Of a stretch of 64,000 nt of DNA, positions 48,948 to 60,600 are shown in pieces; position 1 is the first letter of the stretch; each line of letters opens with the position of its first letter. The translations under genes and the position numbers were made by a program. Origin of the DNA: Dama dama (Eukaryota > Chordata > Mammalia > Artiodactyla > Cervidae). Under the pieces are notes generated by a model, which had not been told where the DNA came from, ran no database searches, and saw nothing but the letters and a program-made list of their open reading frames with translations. The DNA lies in NCBI RefSeq assembly GCF_033118175.1, contig NC_083689.1, positions 28,750,501-28,814,500 of the forward strand, read 5' to 3'.

Positions 48948-49064
48948 GTAAGCCTCTTGGTTTTGAGAAGCACAATGCGCACTGCTTCTTTCTAATGACA
49001 GAACAGCCCAAACAGGTATGGAGATGGCAACAATTACAAAACCTTTGGGAAAGTGACTGAAAGA

Positions 49065-49184
49065 GGGATGGGGAATACATGTAAATCCATGGCTGATTCA
49101 TGTCAGTGTATGACAAAAACCACTACAATATTGTAAAGTAATTAGCCTCCAACTAGTAAAAATAAATGAAAAAAAAAAAAAAAA
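49065..49184 (+). mobile_element. Ruminant L1 (L1_BT type) 3' end, about 120 bp, sense
   Basis: GGGATGGGGAATACATGTAAATCC, GGCTGATTCATGTCAGTGTATGAC and TTAGCCTCCAACTAGTAAAAATAAATGAAAAA with a poly(A) tail form the terminus of a recent L1. It starts about 118 bp after the cbEGF2 donor and carries AATAAA at 49161-49166 in the direction of FBN2 transcription. Confidence 0.93.
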
Positions 49185-50059
49185 GAGTTGTTTACGGTAC
49201 CGCTATCGAGGGATTGATCAGCCAGGTGCTCATGTCACAAACTTCAGTATCAGAAGTCATTTGAGTTGCTTTATGCTGTCAGAGTCATTTTTGAAATGAA
49301 GAAAGAGTTCCTCAAAACATTGCTGAGTATTACAGACACAAAGGCACGAGAAAGATTTTTAAAAATCTGCTTTGAGAGACAAAGTGTAGTAATTAACAGT
49401 TCTTTCATTGTTAGGAATCATGAATGTAGTCAGTGTCTTATTTACTTAGCATGTGTTTATTCTAGTGCAGATAGTTATTACAAAAAAGAAATCAGTACCT
49501 TTAATTGTGTGTTTTAAGCATATTTTAACTAAAGCCAGATATATTTGCATGTTCTCTTTGATTTTGAAAGATAAAACAGTGCTCTCAGTCATGTGTAGGT
49601 CATCTGTTTTTGAATAAGCTTTAGACTTTAAGATCACTAAAGATTCATGTAGCACAGGAATTGAATTAGGGAAATCAAACCAGCACCCAAAGACTGTAGT
49701 TGCTTGGTTCACTAGAGGATGACTGTCTGGGCAGTGACCATCTCCCATCCCCATTGGGAGGGTGTGTGAGTCCCTAAGCACCAGGGACTTTGTATATCCA
49801 AATGATGCACGCATGAACTGGGTTGATGGGATGGAGGGCACAGAGAGTTTAAGATGTAAGCTACAGGTCACAGGCTACCAATAAAAAGGCGTGAGTTGAC
49901 TTGTTGAGACACCAAACACCATGCTGTGGCCATCCAACAGCAAAGAGATGAGAGAGAAGATCTGGCCTTCAGAATACTATGTTGTCATCATAGACAGTGG
50001 TCCAAAAGTAGCAGTCAAAGAAGAGACTGTGGTGGCAGTGTTAAAATTGCCAGCTGCCA
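49185..50059. other. Intron without recognised gene
   Basis: Unassigned single-copy-looking sequence. The 141-residue - strand frame (49446-49871) shows no similarity that I know and has no splice context. Confidence 0.4.
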
Positions 50060-50195
50060 GCTATCAAACACGCACCACGTGTAAGGCACTGGCCATCTAC
50101 ACCTTACCATCACATAGTGGTGGGGCCTTGGGTAAGCTACTGACCTCTGTACTTCAGTTCCTTTAGTAAATACGTAATAAAATATTCCTCATTCC
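50060..50195 (+). mobile_element. MIR SINE fragment
   Basis: GGGCCTTGGGTAAGCTACTGACCTCTGTACTTCAGTTCC followed by AGTAAATACGTAATAAAATATTCC matches the MIR 3' core at high divergence. Confidence 0.55.
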
Positions 50196-50261
50196 TTCTA
50201 CTTATTATCATTAGTGGGAGGAAGAGGTATAGGAGAATGAGGATGTCATCCTTCTGAGAGC

Positions 50262-50420
50262 CCTGTGTGATAGGCATAAGTATTCTGATTTGTAGATGAA
50301 GACATTGAGGTTTAGAGAGGTTAAGTGACTTATATGATGTATCAGGGCTAATCCATGGAGCCAGGGTTTAAATCCGGGTCTCCATGCATCTGTGTTACTC
50401 TGGTTCTACACTGTCTCCTT
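50262..50420 (+). mobile_element. MIR SINE fragment
   Basis: GATTTGTAGATGAAGACATTGAGGTTTAGAGAGGTTAAGTGACTTA, then GGAGCCAGGGTTTAAATCCGGGTCTCC, follows the MIR core closely. It is a separate copy from the preceding one. Confidence 0.8.
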
Positions 50421-50763
50421 AGATACTTTAAGTTAACAGAAACCCTCTACCTAGATCTCAGGGTCTCCAGCATGAGTGGTTTCTCTCCCAACACATGGAC
50501 AGTTAGCTTTGAAAAGATTTGAATGATGATTATTTGTTCTTTATGAATGAATTAGAGTTCTGTCTTACACTTGGTAATACATTATAGATGTTAAGTCTGT
50601 AAAACTGAGCAAATTATCTGTTTTTAGGGTCAGTGCTATCAGTTGGCTCACTGCATACTAAGTCTGATTCATTTAACATAATTTAACAGAATTGAAAATT
50701 AGCAGAACAACCTACACTTGGCTTAATTTTCTTAAACTATATAGCAAAAGAATGTGCACGCGT

Positions 50764-50812
<49 letters not shown>

Positions 50813-51299
50813 GTCTTCCACTTGAAACAGGCATGAACTCAACCCTACAGGGAAAATGTCAGTTTAGGAGTCATCAATGAACATCTTTGGCTGGATGCCA
50901 TAGACTCTGACTTTAGGAAACCTATATTCTTGAAATGACAAGAAGAAATTTGCCTGGAGACATAAGTGAGGTTATTACTGTGAAGTTCTGAAAATGCCAA
51001 ATAAGATGCATGTGATTTATTTGGTAGACAGTGTGGAGTAATTGAAGGCCTTTGAGAATGAGTTGTACAACTAGACCAACTAGTGAGAAGGCAGAATTTG
51101 CCATAATAAGTGTTAGTGTTTTAGATCAGATTTCTAAGTTACTTCTTTCTTCCTTATTTCTTAAGTTTCTAAGTCCTTTTTTTTAGTCATAAACTTCATC
51201 ATATTGAAATAATCATGACGAAGATCCCCAACAATTTACTGAGGTTGTTTTCTTCAGTGTCAGATATTTGGTTTACCATTAAATCATGATAAACTCTAT
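50421..51299. other. Intron without recognised gene
   Basis: Apart from the CA-rich alternating tract at 50753-50810, the stretch holds nothing that I can name. Confidence 0.4.
50753..50810. repeat. Alternating purine-pyrimidine tract with (CA)22
   Basis: A 14-bp perfect palindrome, GTGCACGCGTGCAC (50754-50767), runs straight into 22 CA units (50765-50808) and ends CACG. The whole 58 bp alternates purine and pyrimidine without a break, a classic Z-DNA-prone sequence. Its length is probably polymorphic. Confidence 0.95.
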
Positions 51300-51790
51300 C
51301 TCTTGTTTCTTATATAAAGTTCTAAGCCTGTATTACCTGAACTTTCAAAGCCCTTTAGAGCCTGACCCAGCCTGTATTCAGGACTCATTTCTAACCACTT
51401 ACCACCCTCACACATTTCTCTTATTGTGGTACATAAGTACACTGCTCACGGTATTTCCTCTGCCTGAAGCATCTTGACTTCCCCCTACTATGCTCATTAA
51501 AACCCAACTCATCCTTTAAATCCCCACTTAGACATCTCTGTTTTTACAGCCATCCCTGCTTAACCCACATTTACTTCCTGGACAAAGTCAGTCAGCCCTT
51601 CCCATAATATTTTTTACTTTCTTTCATCTCTGGGTTTATCACAGTGTTGCAAGTATTTTTGCTTTACTCATTGGCCAGACTGTAAGCACTATTAGGTCCT
51701 GCCTTGCACAGCTTTCTGTCCTCGGTACCTGATACCATCCTTTCCACAGAAGTTTGGGCTCAGTAAATCTTTTTCTGAATGAAGAGGCAA
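51300..51790 (+). mobile_element. L2 LINE 3' end, sense
   Basis: CCCTTTAGAGCCTGACCCAGCC, TTCCTCTGCCTGAAGCATCTTGACTTCC, ACCCAACTCATCCTTTAAATCC, CATTGGCCAGACTGTAAGCACTATTAGG and GGCTCAGTAAATCTTTTTCTGAATGAA are successive L2 landmarks. Confidence 0.85.
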
Positions 51791-52929
51791 ACCAGCAAAT
51801 GAATGAATGAGATGGGATTGAACATAAGAATTTCATTAATATTAATTAATAGCTGCTTTGCATCCTTTGACTGCTGGAGATGATGGGATGGCACTGAGTT
51901 ATGGTCTCCAATGCTTAGAATGTGGGAGAGCCTGCTTGAGCCGCAGGAGCTGTGGCACATGAGTCCCATGCTAACCAGGAGTTTCCACTCATTTCAGTAT
52001 CAATATCCTGACCCAGAAACAGAGGAAAGCCCTAAGGAGGGGAGAATGACATTCCAATATTGCAAAACCAATGTTAAAATTAAGTAAGCAGCTGAAAAAT
52101 TTTTTGAATTTAACTATGTTTCATTTGGAATAAGTATATGTTTTCCACATAAGAAAAAAAAAAAGCCTAGAATTTTAATAGGTAAGAGATCTTTGATTTT
52201 GATTTTTTTTTAAATCTGAGTCTGTATTTTGTTAGATGGATTTTATTTATGATTGAATTATATATGTCATAAGTATTTCCATGCTATTTGTTTTGTAACC
52301 ATATATATGCTAACAATAATGAGCTGGATACTCTCAAAATTTTTTTCTTGAGCAGGAAACTGCATGTTATCTGCAGCTTTATTCTAAGGGTGGCACATAC
52401 TGAATGCTGCCCTGATTCCTTAGTTATTCAAAACACCCTGAATATTTACAACATTATAAGGCAACAATAAGCTTCCTTTTTCTCTTATGTATAAGAAATA
52501 GCTTCATATGGCAGGAGAGTTTAATGGTCAGTTATAATGGGATAGTTTTCTCATTTTGTTTTATGCTAAGTATAAAAATGAAATTCTTAATTTGTTTTTA
52601 TTTTATGTTTTCCATCAAGTTTTTAAAAATGTCTGGGAAACAGCCCTCTTTTTCAACAAAGATTACTAAGAGATATCATTTCTAAAAAAAGTAGACCCAT
52701 ACCTAATTTTTTTCTTTTTTTTGAAAATTTCATGCTGTTTATTTATTAGTCAATGAAATTGAAGTTAATTATAATGTTAAAATGTGATGGAAGAAGACAG
52801 TGAAGCATTTTTCATAGCACAACTTAATTACCCTTATATCATTTTAATGTTCATGACATTATTAATACTTCATTTCCACGTTGCAGGGGAGGCAAGAAGA
52901 GTGACTGGCAGTCAACACTGAGTCAGTAG
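51791..52929. other. Intron without recognised gene
   Basis: AT-rich with several short A or T runs. No family recognised. Confidence 0.4.
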
Positions 52930-53119
52930 TGACTGACGGGCAACTCTTTTCAACCCCATGGAGCCTGCCAGGCTCCTCTGTCTTTGGAATTCTCCAGGCA
53001 AGAATACTGGAGTACCATTCCCTTCTCCAGGAGATCTTCCCGACCCAGTTATCTGACCCACATCTGTGTCTCATGCATTGCAGGCAGATTCTTTACCATC
53101 AGAACCACCATGGAAGCCT
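52930..53119 (-). mobile_element. Bov-tA SINE, diverged
   Basis: The head AGGCTTCCATGGTGGTTCTG and a BovA body with small deletions are on the - strand. A CATCTG insertion interrupts the tRNA-like box B region. Confidence 0.85.
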
Positions 53120-53339
53120 GACTGACAGGCAGCAGTGAACAGATTCTGTATCCAAGTTAATGTGCCAGCTAATGCTGTGCTCACAGAACTAGCAGGGAAC
53201 CTGGGTGACGCAGAATTGCCAGTCAGCAACAAGCCAGGTTCAGAAAATGGAGAGTAAGCATTTAAAAGTCCTTAAGGTAGTGTGATGTTGCCACAATATC
53301 CTAGTGCGTTTCCTTGAGCTTTACAGAAGATTCAGTACA

Positions 53340-55630
53340 ATTATACAGTGGAAGTGAGAAAGAGATTTACAGGATTAGATCTGATAGACAGAGTACCTGA
53401 AGAACTATGGATGCAGGTTCATGACATTTTACAGGAGGCAGTGATCAAGACCATCCCCAAGAAAAAGAAATGCAAAAAGGCAAAATGGTCTGAGGAGGCC
53501 TTACAAACAACTCTGAAAAGAAGAGAAGCGAAAGACAAAAGAGAAAAGGAAAGATGTACCATTTGAATGCAGAGTTCCAAATAGCAAGGAGAGATAAAAA
53601 GCCTTCCCCAGTGATCAAAGCAAAGAAATAGAGAAAAACAATAGAATTGGAAAGACTAGAGATCTCTTCAAGAAAATTAGAGATACCAAGGGAACTTTTC
53701 ATGCAAAGATGGGACAATAAAGAACAGAAATGGTATGGACCTAACAGAAGCAGAAGATATTAAGAAGAGGTAACAAGAATACACAGAAGAACTGTACAAA
53801 AAAGATACTCATACTCATGACGCAGATAATCACGATGGTGTGATCACTCACCTAGAGCGAGCCAGACATTCTGGAATGCGAAGTCGTGTGGGCCTTAGGA
53901 AGCATCACTACGAACAAAGCTAGTGAAGGTGATGGAATTTCAATTGAGCTATTTCAAATGCTAAAAGATGATGCTATAAAAGTGCTGCACTCAATATGCC
54001 AACAATTTGGGCAACTCAGCAGTGGCCACAGGACTGGAAAAGGTCAGTTTTCATTCCAATCCCAAAGAAAGGCAATGCCAAAGAATGCTCAAACTACCAC
54101 ACAATTGCACTTATTTCACACGCTAGCAAAATAATGCTCAAAATTCTCCAAGCCAGGCTTTAACAGTACGTGAACCATGAACTTCCAGATGTTCAAGCTG
54201 GTTTTAGAAAAAGCAGAGGGACCAGAGATCAAATTGCCAACATCCGCTGGGTCATTGAAAAAGCAGGAGAGTTCCAGAAAAATATCAACTTCTGCTTTAT
54301 TGACTATGCCAAAGCCTTTGACTGTGTGGATCACAACAAACTGTGGAAAATTCTTCAAGAGATGGGAATACCAGACCACCTTACCTGCCTCCTGAGAAAT
54401 CTGTATGCAGGTCAAGAAGCAACAGTTAGAACTGGACATGGAACAACAGACTGGTTCCAAATCAGGAAAAGAGTACGACGTCAAGGCTGTATATTGTCAC
54501 GCTGCTTATTTAACTTATATGCAGAATGCTGTTGCTGCTACTAAGTCACTTCAGTCGTGTCCGACTCTGTGCAAACCCATAGACGGCAACCCACCAGGCT
54601 CTGTCATCCCTGGGATTCTCCAGGCAAGAACACTGGAGTGGGTTGCCATTTCCTTCTCCAATGCAGGAAAGTGAAAAGTGAAAGAGAAGTCGCTCAGTCG
54701 TGTCTGACTCTTCACGACCCCATGGACTGCAGCCTACCAGGCTCCTCCATCCATGGGATTTCCCAGGCAAGAGTACTGGAGTTGGTTGCCATTGCCTTCT
54801 CCTATATGCAGAATACATCATGAGACATGCTGGACTGGATGAAGCACAGGCGGGAATCAAGATTGCCAGGAGAAATATCAATAATCTCAGATATGCAGAT
54901 GACACCATCCTTATGGCAGAAAGTAAAGAAGAACTAAAGAGCCTCTTGGTGAAAGTGAAAGAAGAGAGTGAAAAAGTTGGCTTAAAACTCAACATTCAGA
55001 AAACTAAGATCATGGCATCTGGTCCCATCACTTCATGGCAAATAGATGGGGAAACAATGAGAAACTTTATTTTTTGGGGTTCCAAAATCAGTGCAGATGG
55101 TGACTGCAGTCATGAAATTAAAAGATGCTTGCTCCTTGGAAGAAGAGCTATGACCAACCTAGACAGCTTATTAAAAAGCAGAGCCATTATTTGCCAACAA
55201 AGGTCCATCTGGTCAAAGCTATGGTTTTTCCAGTAGTCATGTATGGATGTGAGAGTTGGACTCTATAAAGAAAGCTGAGTGCCGAAGAATAAATGCTTTT
55301 GAACTGTGGAGTTGGAGAAGACTCTTGCGAGTCCCTTGGACATCAAGGAGAGCCAACCAGTCTATCCTAAAGGAAATCAGTCCTGAATATTCATTGGAAG
55401 GACTGATGCTACCTGATGCAAAGAACTGACTCATTTGAAGACCCTGATGCTGGGAAAGATCAAAGGAGGAGAAGGGATCAACAGAGAATGAGATGGTTGG
55501 ATGACATCGCTGACTTAATGGACATCAGTTTGAGTAAACTCCGGGAGTTTGTGATGGACAGGGAGGCCTGGTGTGCTGCAGTCCATGGGGTCACAAAGAG
55601 TCTGACACGACTGAGCAACTGAACTCAACT
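53340..55630 (+). mobile_element. BovB LINE, 5'-truncated, sense, split by a Bov-A2 SINE
   Basis: It starts at ATTATACAGTGGAAGTGAGAAA and covers the region before the RT, the RT itself (FIDYAKAFDCVDH in 54170-54544; LRYADDTILM with YADD at 54892-54903) and the C-terminal part, ending GACTGAGCAACTGAACTCAAC. FDCVD is intact here, unlike in the copy at 12685. Frameshifts and an inserted SINE break the frame, so it is dead. About 2.0 kb is BovB once the SINE is removed. Confidence 0.94.
54528..54802 (-). mobile_element. Bov-A2 SINE nested in BovB
   Basis: Two BovA bodies and the usual linker are present on the - strand. TATATGCAGAAT occurs exactly at 54516-54527 and again at 54803-54814, a 12-bp target duplication of BovB sequence, so the insertion borders are exact. 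Confidence 0.97.
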
Positions 55631-56802
55631 GGAAGAGTGTAGAGAAGACAGGGCTGAAACCAAGCACTGTATAGCATTTTAATTTTAATCAGAATAATCA
55701 CATAAAAGTGACTGGTGAGTCAGGGGGCATAGTTTTAATTAATAAAGAATGTCCTTGAAAGAGAAAGTTAGGTAATGAGGAAGAAAAACTTATCTGCTTT
55801 AAAGGAAGAAGTAAATTAAGGAGCCACAGTGGTTCTCTTATTCATTCTTCCTAGTTCTAGTTTTTCGTGTATGATGGAAACACAAAAGCAACATGCAAGT
55901 ATTTTAGAAATAGCAAGAATCTGCAGAATTAGTCAAATGGAACTCAGATTGATGCCAGACCCTCAGAGGGCAAGTGCAGGCCTGCAGAATCAATGGATGA
56001 AGTCTGAGGCCATGATTTTTATCTACTGAACACATACTATCGCCAGTCTTCTGACTTGAACTCACCTCATCATGGCTTTCTGGTTGACCCCTTCATTTTT
56101 AATGAGCAAAGCTCATTCAACAAAAGATGTATTTTTTCAAGGTACAACCTCCCCCATCTTTTACCAAGTTTTCATCACATTGTATAATTAACTATTAGTT
56201 CTTTTAAATCAAGTTTAGACTAAATGTCAAGCCATGAAACAAACTCTGATAAGAGTACCATATTTTGTTTCAAGGCAGATTTATGTTTTAATCAAAGGAG
56301 ATGGATTGCTTCCTCTTTCTCAGTGTGGCTTTAAATAAGACTTGATGTAAACCTTCTGGGAGTATAGCGAGGGTGATAGGAGATTATTAGAGGAATAGAT
56401 ATATTTTCATTACTTACAACATACCAGTTCTGCAGTTAAACACATACCAAGCACTAGAAGAATTTGTTCTAATGGTGTTATAAACAGGCTTCATCTTTCT
56501 TTGCCCCTAATAATTCCATATTTGAAGGGATGGCCTGTCTTGACAACTTTTAGTTGTATGGGATGTTCCTTTTTATTCTTCCATATGGCACATTTTCAAC
56601 ACAGTACTTTCTAAGGATCTTGCAGTTCAGAGAGACGAAGGAAATAACCCAGCTCCCAGGCACTGTTTTCCTTTTGTAATGTATTTTTGGAGAGATCTTA
56701 ACTATGAGACATCACGCTACACTGTGTCTGTATCACATTTTCATGTTTTTGATGCAAAAGATTGAAAGTAGATTGTTTACCTCTCTGAATGTTACTGCTA
56801 TT
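55631..56802. other. Intron without recognised gene
   Basis: No repeat recognised with confidence and no exon signals. Confidence 0.4.
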
Positions 56803-57112
56803 GTTCAGTTGTTAAGTCATGTCCGACTTTGTGACACCATGAGCTGCAGCATGCAAGGCTTCCCTGTCCTTCACTGTCTCCCTGAATTTGCTCAAGCTCT
56901 TGTCCATTGAGTCAGTGATGCCATCCAATCGTCTCATCCTCTATCACCCCCTTCTCCTCTTGCCCTCAGTCTTTCCCAGCATCAGGGTCTTTTCCAGAGA
57001 GTCAGTTCTTTGCATCATGTGGCCAGAGTGTTGAGCTTCAAATTCAGCACCATCCTTCCAATGACTCTTCAGGGTTGATTTCCCTTAGGGTGGACTAGTT
57101 TGATTTCCTTGA
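56803..57112 (-). mobile_element. BovB LINE 3' end, diverged
   Basis: The + strand is the complement of the BovB terminus from GTTCAGTTGTTAAGTCATGTCC to GGTGGACTAGTTTGATTTCC. It carries more substitutions than the other copies. Confidence 0.9.
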
Positions 57113-57301
57113 AGAGACTAATTATAGAATTGATGAAAATTAGTTGTGATTTACTTGCCAGTCCTCTCCTTCTGTCCCTCAGTCCTTTCAACAGTGACAT
57201 GGTTTCCTCCAGCATATCTTATAGGACTGATGAGAGGTTTTCAAACTATAGGATAGTAGTTAATTATGTTTACTGAATTTGAAGACCTCCTCCTTAACAT
57301 A

Positions 57302-57403
57302 AAATCCATGGCTGATTCATGTCAATGTATGACAAAAACCACTACAATATTGTAATTAGCCTCCAACTAGTAAAAATAAATGAAAAAGAAAAAGAAAAAA
57401 CAA
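57302..57403 (+). mobile_element. Ruminant L1 3' tip, sense
   Basis: AAATCCATGGCTGATTCATGTC to CCTCCAACTAGTAAAAATAAATG with an A-rich tail, about 100 bp in all; the bases around TTGTAATTAG show a short deletion. It carries AATAAA in the FBN2 sense. Confidence 0.9.
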
Positions 57404-58896
57404 AAATGTTTTCAGATCCATGCATGATAATAACCCAATATCTTTGAGAAAAATACATAATGAAACAAACTACTGGATATTTAGTAATAATTTTAAATAA
57501 ATTTGCACTTTACTAGTCACAATGGAATATCCATTAGTGGGTAGTAGTAGTGCCTGTATATTACGAGGCATTTTTATTTGCATTGCAGTATTCAGTGTAA
57601 GTACACATTTGTGGACCTCTCACAGTATCATTGAAGACTTCCAGATTCTGAGACTAGTACATCCTGTTCCGCTCCTACTCTTTTTTTTTTAATTTTACCT
57701 TTTTTTTAATATTACCTTATTTCCAGTGTGGTGGTGTATTTGACACGAGTGGTTTAGAAGTGTCAGGGGTTCCCCTGATTTGAAAATCTTCTATGTGGAC
57801 TTGAGTTTTGTGTTTTCCCGTTGGATAGCTATATCTGTTAGATCAAACTTGTTAACTGTACTGTTCAAATGTTCTCTAGGACTACTAGATTTTATCTTCT
57901 GTGTCTATCAGTTACCGACAGATGTGTATAAATGTTCCACCTTTGTAGGAGATTTCTCAATTTCTCCATGTGGCCTTTTAAGTTTTTGCTTTAATGTTTT
58001 GATGCTACGTTATAAGGTAATGACTGTTTAAAAGTGTTATATTTTCATAGTGAATTGCACCTTTTTTGATATGTATTGACTCTCTAAAGTTTTCTTTCTT
58101 TTCCTCTTGATATGTTTCTAAATATTTTCTTTTGATATGTTTTATCTAATGTCTTTTCGCATCGCATTTTGTGAATTGGAGAGGAAGATTCAAATATATG
58201 CTATTTGGATATTTTTTCTCTCAATCTTTCTGCTTCCTTTTATTTTAAATATGTTTCTTCAAAGAGCCTGACTCTAAATTTTGGGGGGCATGGTCTCAAA
58301 ATCTTTATCTATTAACTTGATATTTAAATTCATTTGTGTTTGTTACAGTAACTGATGCATTTGTTTTATTTCTGTTATAATCATTTTTTGCTTCTCATTT
58401 ATTGTGCTTTTCCTGTACTTTCTCTTTTTGGTTATTTTCTGTTTCTCACTTTATTTTTTGGATCTGTTCTGGCGTTCATCCTTTCATTCCCTCCTTCCGT
58501 TCTTCCACAGCCCATTCTTTTTCATCTGTTGTTTAGAAATACATACTTTATTTCTGTGGCTTTAGTGATTATCCTAGCTGTTTGAGGATACATACATAAT
58601 AACTTAAAGCCTAAAATTGCCTGTATTTTTACCCACATATAAACAGTAAAAGAATATTAGAATGGTTATACTTTGATCTCTCCCTTGCAAGGTAAAAAAG
58701 TCCAACCAATTTCCACTCCCCATTTGCAACAAATTAATCATTATTATTATTGTCATTTGATATTTTATTACTTGTCCATGTATCTTAACAGTGTTTTCCC
58801 TCTTTATTTATTCATATATTTTTAAACCTTCCCCTGGAATTGTTTTCCCTTTTACCTAAAACACCTCTTCTAAAATTTACTTTGGCAAGAACCTTT

Positions 58897-59237
58897 TTGT
58901 AATAACCCTATATGCAAAACAGAAAAAGAGACACAGAAGTACAGAACAGACTTTTGAACTCTGTGGGAGAATGTGAGGGTGGGATGTTTCAAAAGAACAG
59001 CATGTATACTATCTACGGTGAAACAGATCACCAGCCCAGGTGGGATGCATGAGACAAGTGCTCGGACCTGGTGCACTGGGAAGACCCAGAGGAATCGGGT
59101 GGAGAGGGAGGTGGGAGCGGGGATCGGGATGGGGAATACGTGTAAATCCATGGCTGATTCATATCAGTGTATGACAAAACCCACTGAAATGTTGTGAAGT
59201 GATTAGCCTCCAACTAATTAAAAAAAAAAAAAAAAAG
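58897..59237 (+). mobile_element. Ruminant L1 (L1_BT type) 3' end, sense
   Basis: AGAAAAAGAGACACAGAAGTACAGAACAGAC, GATCACCAGCCCAGGTGGGATGCATGAGAC, a G-rich tract at about 59097-59133, then AATACGTGTAAATCCATGGC and a poly(A) tail. It is well preserved and recent. Confidence 0.95.
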
Positions 59238-59984
59238 AGTGAAAGAGGCAAAAAATGTCCTATTATTATTAATAAAGAAATATATTCTTAAAAAAATAAA
59301 TAAATAAATAAAAAGAAAATTCAGTTTATGTTTTCCTGAAAATGGCCTTAATTTATTTCCCTCTGGAAGATAGTTTCTTGGGGTACAGAATTTTAGGTTG
59401 ACAGTTATTTTATCACAGCATATGAAGAAAATATTCTGTTGTGTTCTAGCATCCACTGGTGCTATTAAGAAGTCAGTGATTGATTTAAATATAATTCCTT
59501 ATCAGGTAATCTATCTTTTTTTTCTAGCTATTTTTAAGATCTTCACCTTTTCTTTGTTGTTCTGCAGTTTCAGAGTGATGTGGTGCAAACTCTGGATTTC
59601 TTTTTAGTTTTCCCATTTTTATTTATTTAACTATTTACTGGACTTATTTATTAACTCTTACTATTATTTAAAGTAAGTATTATTACTTACTTTAGCTATT
59701 TATTGGATTTATTGGACTGCCTAGATCTGAACTTATCTTGCAACATCATTAGAAGGTTGTAAACTAATGCCTGTTCACCATGGCCTCTTGCCCTACTGTC
59801 TGCTTTTGACACTTTCTAATACTCTTATTAGCCTTATTAGATGTAAATTACCTTTTCACACTCACCCCCATAGTTCTTAACCTCTTTCCAAGAGTTTCCA
59901 TCTCTCTGACTCTGAACTACACTACCATGATATATTCAGCTATATCTTCCAGCTCAGGAATTCTCTCTTCATCTACGTGCAGTT

Positions 59985-60107
59985 AGTTAGTTAATTTAGT
60001 TTAGTCGCTCAGTCATGTCCAGCTCTTTGCGACCCATGGACTGCAGCACACCAGGCTTCCCTTTCCATCACTAACTCCTGGAGCTTACTCAAACTCATGT
60101 CCATTAA
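59985..60107 (-). mobile_element. BovB LINE 3' end, about 120 bp
   Basis: The complement of the BovB terminus, from TTTAGTCGCTCAGTCATGTCC to CTCAAACTCATGTCCATTA. It is preceded by a TTAG-type run in place of the usual TTCAG repeat. Confidence 0.88.
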
Positions 60108-60600
60108 CTGTACTATGTGCAGCACACTGCTTAATATAGTCACTAAGTGTTTTATTTCAGTTATGATTGTTTTATTTATAGACACATCACTGAATGTTTT
60201 TAAGTCTGTTCTTTCATTGTTTGTGGACTTGTTTTCTCTGTTCACATTTTTAGTTTTTTAATTGCTTAAATAGATTAAAGGTTAGTTATTAATATATAAT
60301 GAATTATTAATTAAAAACTATTAATGATTTTTCAAAATTGATCTGACCATTCCAGTATCTGAAACCTGCTATTTATTCAGCTAACTTTCATTGAGCTTTG
60401 TTTCCCTGTGTATTATTTATTTACCTACTTGTTTAGTTACTTTACTGTTATCTACTCCTTTTTTCTTGGAACTTTATATGTGGAAATTCTTTGAGACCTC
60501 TGTCGGTATTAAGTCCTCAGTTGTGTTGGTTTTTGTGAGGTACTTTGAATATCCATGCCTGGAGACCTCTTTATGTGATATTCCTCCTTTGAAATTTTCA

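Larger units (their letters stand above)
57700..60600 (-). mobile_element. Ancient L1 (possibly HAL1-like), antisense, interrupted
   Basis: The + strand resembles antisense old L1 in pieces: a 'gaattgcaccttttttgatatgtattgactctc' region near 58052, CTGAAAATGGCCTTAATTTATTTCCC near 59336, GGGGTACAGAATTTTAGGTTGACAG near 59379, and AAGAAGTCAGTGATTG near 59467. A younger L1 end and a BovB end lie inside. Exact borders are uncertain. Confidence 0.5.

Noticed and set aside
49446..49871. A 141-residue - strand frame as a nested antisense gene
   Set aside because: No recognisable domain or promoter, and the length can occur by chance in an intron of this size.
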